The position numbers and the translations under genes are program-made. A stretch of DNA of 57,790 bases, taken from contig NZ_JACJQG010000067.1 of assembly GCF_014696435.1 (NCBI RefSeq), forward strand, positions 1-57,790. Direction: 5' to 3'. The stretch comes from Calothrix anomala FACHB-343. Its GTDB lineage: Bacteria; Cyanobacteriota; Cyanobacteriia; Cyanobacteriales; Nostocaceae. The notes below the pieces were generated by a model. It did no database searches. It was not told the origin of the DNA and saw nothing but the letters and a program-made list of their open reading frames with translations. This document shows, piece after piece, positions 54,312 to 57,790 of this stretch (the first letter of the stretch is position 1; the number at the start of each line of letters is the position of its first letter).

Positions 54312-57299
54312 TCACCAACTGACAACTAACAACTGACACGCGCAGCGCGATAAAAAATCTTTCGCCAACTGTTCTACAGTATCGCTTGTACAATCAGCAT
54401 TAAGATGCAAGCCTAACACTAAACGCGCTGTATTCTCCATCTTTTGCACACCCGTCCAAGGTCTGACAAATATCCCAAGTTGCTCAAGCTGAATAATCAA
54501 ACCAATAATGTAGCCTTCTAAAATACCGCAGCATTTTTCTAGCTCATGCTCATCTCGATCGCTCACCTTTAATATCAAGAAAATTTCTGATTCTTGGTGT
54601 AAATCAATTGGCGCAAATAAAGTTGTCCATTTCTCCTCATCTGCTAAAATTCGCTTAGTCAATGTTGCGCCTCTAGCAAATTCACTTTGGATTATCTTGG
54701 CAGTAGAACGGGTGACATTACGAGCAGTATTTTGAAATGGTTCTATTGATGTAATTACAGGTAGCCAGTCTCTCGGTAGTTGTACCTGATATTGTCTACC
54801 AAAATCTGTAAGTGCGATCGCTTGTTGCCAATCACGATGATGCAAAAGTTGAAAAAAATTAGCCAGTAATTTCTCTCTGCTTGGTTCTACTTCTTTGTCA
54901 AATGTACAACAAAAAGCACAAAGTAACGCCCAAGAGAAACCACCAAGAAAACCCCAAGCATTGCCATAAATCTTTCTAGCTTTAGCCCAGGCGCGTACTG
55001 CTCGCAATAACTCACGAAAGGTGTTTAGAGAGACATATTTACTAACTATCTCAGTAATTACATCTGCTTCCCAACAACCAATAATAGCTTTTAAGCTAAT
55101 TGAGTCAAGGTTTTGCGGATGTTTTCTCGCCAATTGATAGTTTTCTGCTCGTGCGTAAAGTAAATCTAAGGATATTCCCTCTAATTTTAGGCGCAGTATT
55201 GGTACTCGTGCATCTAATACTAGTTGAGTGTGACACAATCCTTGTAACCGTTGTTGAACGCTAACTAAAAACGCTTCCCCAGTTAGATAAGTGGGAATTA
55301 CACACACAGCATCCAAATCGCTATCGGGACTTTGCACCCCAAGACGCGCCGAACCCAATAACTGCAATGATGTTTGAAAACCCAAACATTCTGCACAAGC
55401 TTGAGTCACCACTTCTAACACCGTATCGCGCTGTAATTGCTGTGCTGGAGTTAATTCCGGTTCCAGTTCCTTAATCAACTCCCCTAATTCACTTCCCCCC
55501 TTCCCTCCCTTGTCCTCCTTGTCCCCCTTGTCCTCCCTGTCCCCCTTCCCTTGTCCCAAATACACAAGATGTCTCACTTCAAAAGGCTCATCACCGCGAC
55601 GGCTAATTAAGGCGATAGAGTCAACTGTAAAACTAACTGGATGCCATTCTGGTAACTCAGCAAACGCTGCTTCCGGGCTGGGGAATTGTCCGACGCTGAG
55701 GTGGGGTGTAAAACCTGCTTTTGTTTTGCTGCTTTGTTCGTTACATTGGGGAAACAGATTTTCCAGTATCGTCTGTAACTCATGTAATGCGGTTTCTGGC
55801 TCGACAACAGGACGCAACCATGCTGTAGAACTTTTACGGTGTGTAAATGTTTGGAAGTCGGCTAAGGTAATTTGAAATGGTTGTAGTTGAGCAAGTACAG
55901 GTGCAATAATTTCTACCGCTTCGGCAAAATAAGATTCTGGTAGAAAACCGTAGAGTAAATTAATATGAGCCATCCAACGCTCTACTCTGGCATCATAACG
56001 CTCACGAATCGCTTGGATAGCAGGTAAAACATTGTCTGGTGGAATTACAACTACAGCACTTTGATAAACTGGGCGCACTGTACTTAATGCCGAACTTAAT
56101 GGAGAAGCTGGAAAAGACTTGGCAAATTTTAGAACTGCACGAATACCAAAATGATCGGATGGATAAATTTTCTCTTCTGTATCTGCTATGGGTTCACAAG
56201 CGAACAAGTCAATTGACTGTGGTTGCCAATCATGGTTTGGACTTCGTAGTAAAATGCGATCGAGTCTAACTGGTATTCCCTTTAAACTCATCAAGGCTGC
56301 TAAGGTGTTGTGTTGGGGGTCAAATGTATAACCTGCTGCATCTGGATGTAGTTTTTCCCAGATATCAACACATCCTGCACCGGTTAATATGTCTTGTTGT
56401 TCGTTACCTCGCGTATTAAAATCACCAGCTATTAAGCTATTTCCCGGTAGCTTTTGCAGATATGCAATGATGGTAGCTAGTTGATGCTGACGTTTTTCTA
56501 AAGCATTTTGCGCGTAGTCGCTGGTTAAATGTACAACTGCAACGTGCAATAATTGACCGTTAATTTGATAACTTCCTACCAATACCCGCTTGTGTCCAGA
56601 AAATTGATGCTCAACGAGTGTAAAAGGCAGACGCGACAATAATAAATTACCGTAAGGTCGCACTGTTGCGGCTGCACTGTTATCGGAGATGTAATAATTA
56701 CGCACCCAATTTTGTGATAAAAGTAACTCTATCAAAGGTGGTGTAGCTTCTTGAATAGCGATAATATCCGCATTACATTGACGTAATTGCTCAACAATTG
56801 CTGGTAATCTTTTTTCTGTAGCAATTTTCTCCTTTTCGTAGAGGTCGCAAAGCACGTTAAAACTAGCGATCGCCAAATTGTCTAATTTGACATCCGCGGC
56901 TTTTTGTGTATCTGCTTGCCAACCTTGGATATCGTATTTATAAACTGGTCGCGGAGTGAATATTGCTGTGCTATTTAATATAGTGACAACGTTCTCCCCT
57001 AAATTTTCTCTAGTCTCGCTTTTCCAAGCCGCCGCAGGTAATTCTCCAGAGGAAATTAAATCTAAATATTGTTCTCGATCCCAAACAACCACATCTTGAC
57101 AACGGATATAGCGGATGCGGTGAAATGGAATATCTCCATCTGTCGTCCATTGTGCGAGAGGTTTTTCTCGGATTCCTGTAGATGAAAGACGTTCTTGATA
57201 ACCGACTATAAAAGCGCTGCTATCAAGACGCACATCCCAGATAATGCGATGGTAAACTTCGCGACTGGTTGCCATTTTTTTCTTTTCTGATTTTGACAT
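54312..57299 (-). CDS. Multidomain RNA-end repair protein: MJ1316 domain, EEP nuclease, 2H phosphoesterase, poly(A)-polymerase-like
   Basis: The protein has 995 residues. Residues about 12-90 (YHRIIWDVRLDSSAFIVGYQ, ISSGELPAAAWKS nearby, IPFHRIRYIR) match the MJ1316/DUF504 RNA cyclic-phosphate-end recognition domain. About 125-365 is an endonuclease/exonuclease/phosphatase fold (IASFNVLCDL, IIAIQEATP, AGDFNTRG, SDHFGIRAVL). About 385-565 is a 2H-type ligase/phosphoesterase (HINLLYGF and HLSVGQF). From about 610 there is a nucleotidyltransferase (LLGSARLGVQSPDSDLDAV) with the poly(A)-polymerase central motif NAWGFLGGFSWALL and an RNA-binding-like tail. A lysine/glycine-rich repeat insert joins the last two parts. 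A second Met at residue 9 is an alternative start. Confidence 0.85.
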   Translation of the reverse strand: MSKSEKKKMATSREVYHRIIWDVRLDSSAFIVGYQERLSSTGIREKPLAQWTTDGDIPFHRIRYIRCQDVVVWDREQYLDLISSGELPAAAWKSETRENLGENVVTILNSTAIFTPRPVYKYDIQGWQADTQKAADVKLDNLAIASFNVLCDLYEKEKIATEKRLPAIVEQLRQCNADIIAIQEATPPLIELLLSQNWVRNYYISDNSAAATVRPYGNLLLSRLPFTLVEHQFSGHKRVLVGSYQINGQLLHVAVVHLTSDYAQNALEKRQHQLATIIAYLQKLPGNSLIAGDFNTRGNEQQDILTGAGCVDIWEKLHPDAAGYTFDPQHNTLAALMSLKGIPVRLDRILLRSPNHDWQPQSIDLFACEPIADTEEKIYPSDHFGIRAVLKFAKSFPASPLSSALSTVRPVYQSAVVVIPPDNVLPAIQAIRERYDARVERWMAHINLLYGFLPESYFAEAVEIIAPVLAQLQPFQITLADFQTFTHRKSSTAWLRPVVEPETALHELQTILENLFPQCNEQSSKTKAGFTPHLSVGQFPSPEAAFAELPEWHPVSFTVDSIALISRRGDEPFEVRHLVYLGQGKGDREDKGDKEDKGGKGGSELGELIKELEPELTPAQQLQRDTVLEVVTQACAECLGFQTSLQLLGSARLGVQSPDSDLDAVCVIPTYLTGEAFLVSVQQRLQGLCHTQLVLDARVPILRLKLEGISLDLLYARAENYQLARKHPQNLDSISLKAIIGCWEADVITEIVSKYVSLNTFRELLRAVRAWAKARKIYGNAWGFLGGFSWALLCAFCCTFDKEVEPSREKLLANFFQLLHHRDWQQAIALTDFGRQYQVQLPRDWLPVITSIEPFQNTARNVTRSTAKIIQSEFARGATLTKRILADEEKWTTLFAPIDLHQESEIFLILKVSDRDEHELEKCCGILEGYIIGLIIQLEQLGIFVRPWTGVQKMENTARLVLGLHLNADCTSDTVEQLAKDFLSRCACQLLVVSW
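55497..55556 (-). repeat. GTCCCCCTTGTCCTCC-type repeat inserted in frame within the RNA-repair gene
   Basis: Tandem CCTTGTCC/CCCTTGTCC units encode GKGDREDKGDKEDKGGKGG between the 2H domain and the nucleotidyltransferase. The same repeat occurs between genes at about 11301-11335 and 52,605-52,622. It provides a charged, flexible linker. Confidence 0.85.
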
Positions 57300-57651
57300 T
57301 TTCAGTTTTTCTGGAGATATGTTGACAATGCAAAATTAAGAAAATGAAACACTGTGTCTTCATTTTCAAATTGCGATCGCGAATCCTCAATATGATGGAT
57401 ACGCGGATATCAATCAATTTTTTCTCTGAATTTTTACCTTGGCGACTGTAATCAAATCATTTCGCGACGAACTGAAACGAATCAGTCAGTTAACATTCGC
57501 CGCTTGAACCGAATTTGATTGAAACCAGGGACTACATATACTTTTACCGTAGTTTTTTTTAAGTATTACTTACATAATACATCATACTTCACCCGCAAGT
57601 AACTATCTAATTTAGGGGAAAGTAGCTGAAATAGCTGGCTGTTTGAAATAT
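57300..57651. other. Gap upstream of the RNA-repair gene
   Basis: The gap is AT-rich with two HIP1-like sites. No gene or repeat was recognised. It should contain the promoter of the RNA-repair gene at its left end. Confidence 0.4.
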
Positions 57652-57790
57652 TTACCAAAAAACTGGGTCTAAAGCCCCGTCCAAAAGGAGCGGCTTTTCT
57701 TCCTGTAGTCTATCAATCCAGTCTTCAATCAGTTGAGTCATTGTCTTGCGCTTCTGCTTGGCAATCCTTCTTAATTTTTCAAGCCTTTGG
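57652..57790 (-). CDS. C-terminal part of a small ribbon-helix-helix/antitoxin-like protein (cut by window edge)
   Basis: The minus-strand frame is open from the window edge to TAA at 57652-57654 and encodes QRLEKLRRIAKQKRKTMTQL, then IEDWIDRLQEEK and an acidic tail DGALDPVFW. The amphipathic helix LEKLRRIAKQKRKTMTQLIE resembles the second half of CopG/Arc-type ribbon-helix-helix regulators, common as antitoxins. The start and any toxin partner lie outside the window. The annotation is tentative. Confidence 0.5.
   Translation of the reverse strand, partial: QRLEKLRRIAKQKRKTMTQLIEDWIDRLQEEKPLLLDGALDPVFW

Overview
The window looks like chromosome of a filamentous cyanobacterium of the Nostocales (Nostoc/Calothrix/Tolypothrix type). 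The evidence is the density of the HIP1 octamer GCGATCGC, AT-rich coding DNA, heptanucleotide tandem repeats (TGTTGAC and ACGAATT types), many short palindromic repeats, and cyanobacterial protein types: very large hybrid kinases, FG-GAP and SdrD-B surface proteins, and an extended hyp cluster with an NHL-repeat gene at its head. No rRNA, tRNA or CRISPR array was recognised. Identifications rest on reading motifs by eye, not on database searches.

Layout. (1) 535-9335, + strand: an apparently complete [NiFe]-hydrogenase maturation cluster in the order NHL protein, hypF, hypC, hypD, a 4-oxalocrotonate tautomerase-like gene, a small membrane protein, hypE, hypA, hypB. No hydrogenase structural gene lies in the window. 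(2) 9464-18853, - strand: a decaying exopolysaccharide/secondary-metabolite island. Only galE looks intact. The tyrosine autokinase is split by a 161-bp element with an 8-bp target duplication. Two genes carry a single in-frame stop. Several ORFs are welds of the start of one protein family to the end of another. The NRPS has lost internal pieces. (3) 18854-20506: repeats and an IS200/IS605 3' remnant. (4) 20507-29197, - strand: three large modular beta-propeller surface or secreted proteins and one pseudogene fragment of the same family. (5) 31050-41681: hyuA and hyuB halves of a 5-oxoprolinase/hydantoinase, held apart by a phosphatase and an 1,799-residue Ser/Thr-His kinase, and bracketed by inverted copies of one palindromic repeat. 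(6) 41700-42951: tandem repeats and a RAYT (REP-associated Y1 transposase) gene surrounded by about 63-bp palindromes. (7) 43462-45143: a protealysin-like M4 peptidase followed by an emfourin-like inhibitor gene. (8) 45149-49592: a CheY-like regulator and a five-PAS membrane histidine kinase. (9) 50143-57299: a CBM20/SGNH/DUF1796 fusion, a malonyl-CoA synthetase-like ligase, and a 995-residue multidomain RNA-end repair/poly(A)-polymerase-like protein. A partial ribbon-helix-helix-like gene runs off the right edge.

Themes. The best candidates for a little-described system are the RAYT with its palindromes (about 63-64 bp, sharing the arm GTAGGGGCACGGCA), which recur near hypA, hyuA, hyuB and around the RAYT itself, and the multidomain RNA-repair protein with a eukaryote-like poly(A) polymerase module. 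A second theme is short intergenic repeats that have entered genes in frame (hypF, hyuB, the RNA-repair protein, the NRPS) or rewritten gene ends (the histidine kinase, the small membrane protein). The hyp cluster stays open throughout while the neighbouring polysaccharide/NRPS island is eroded, so selection differs sharply across a boundary near 9.4 kb.
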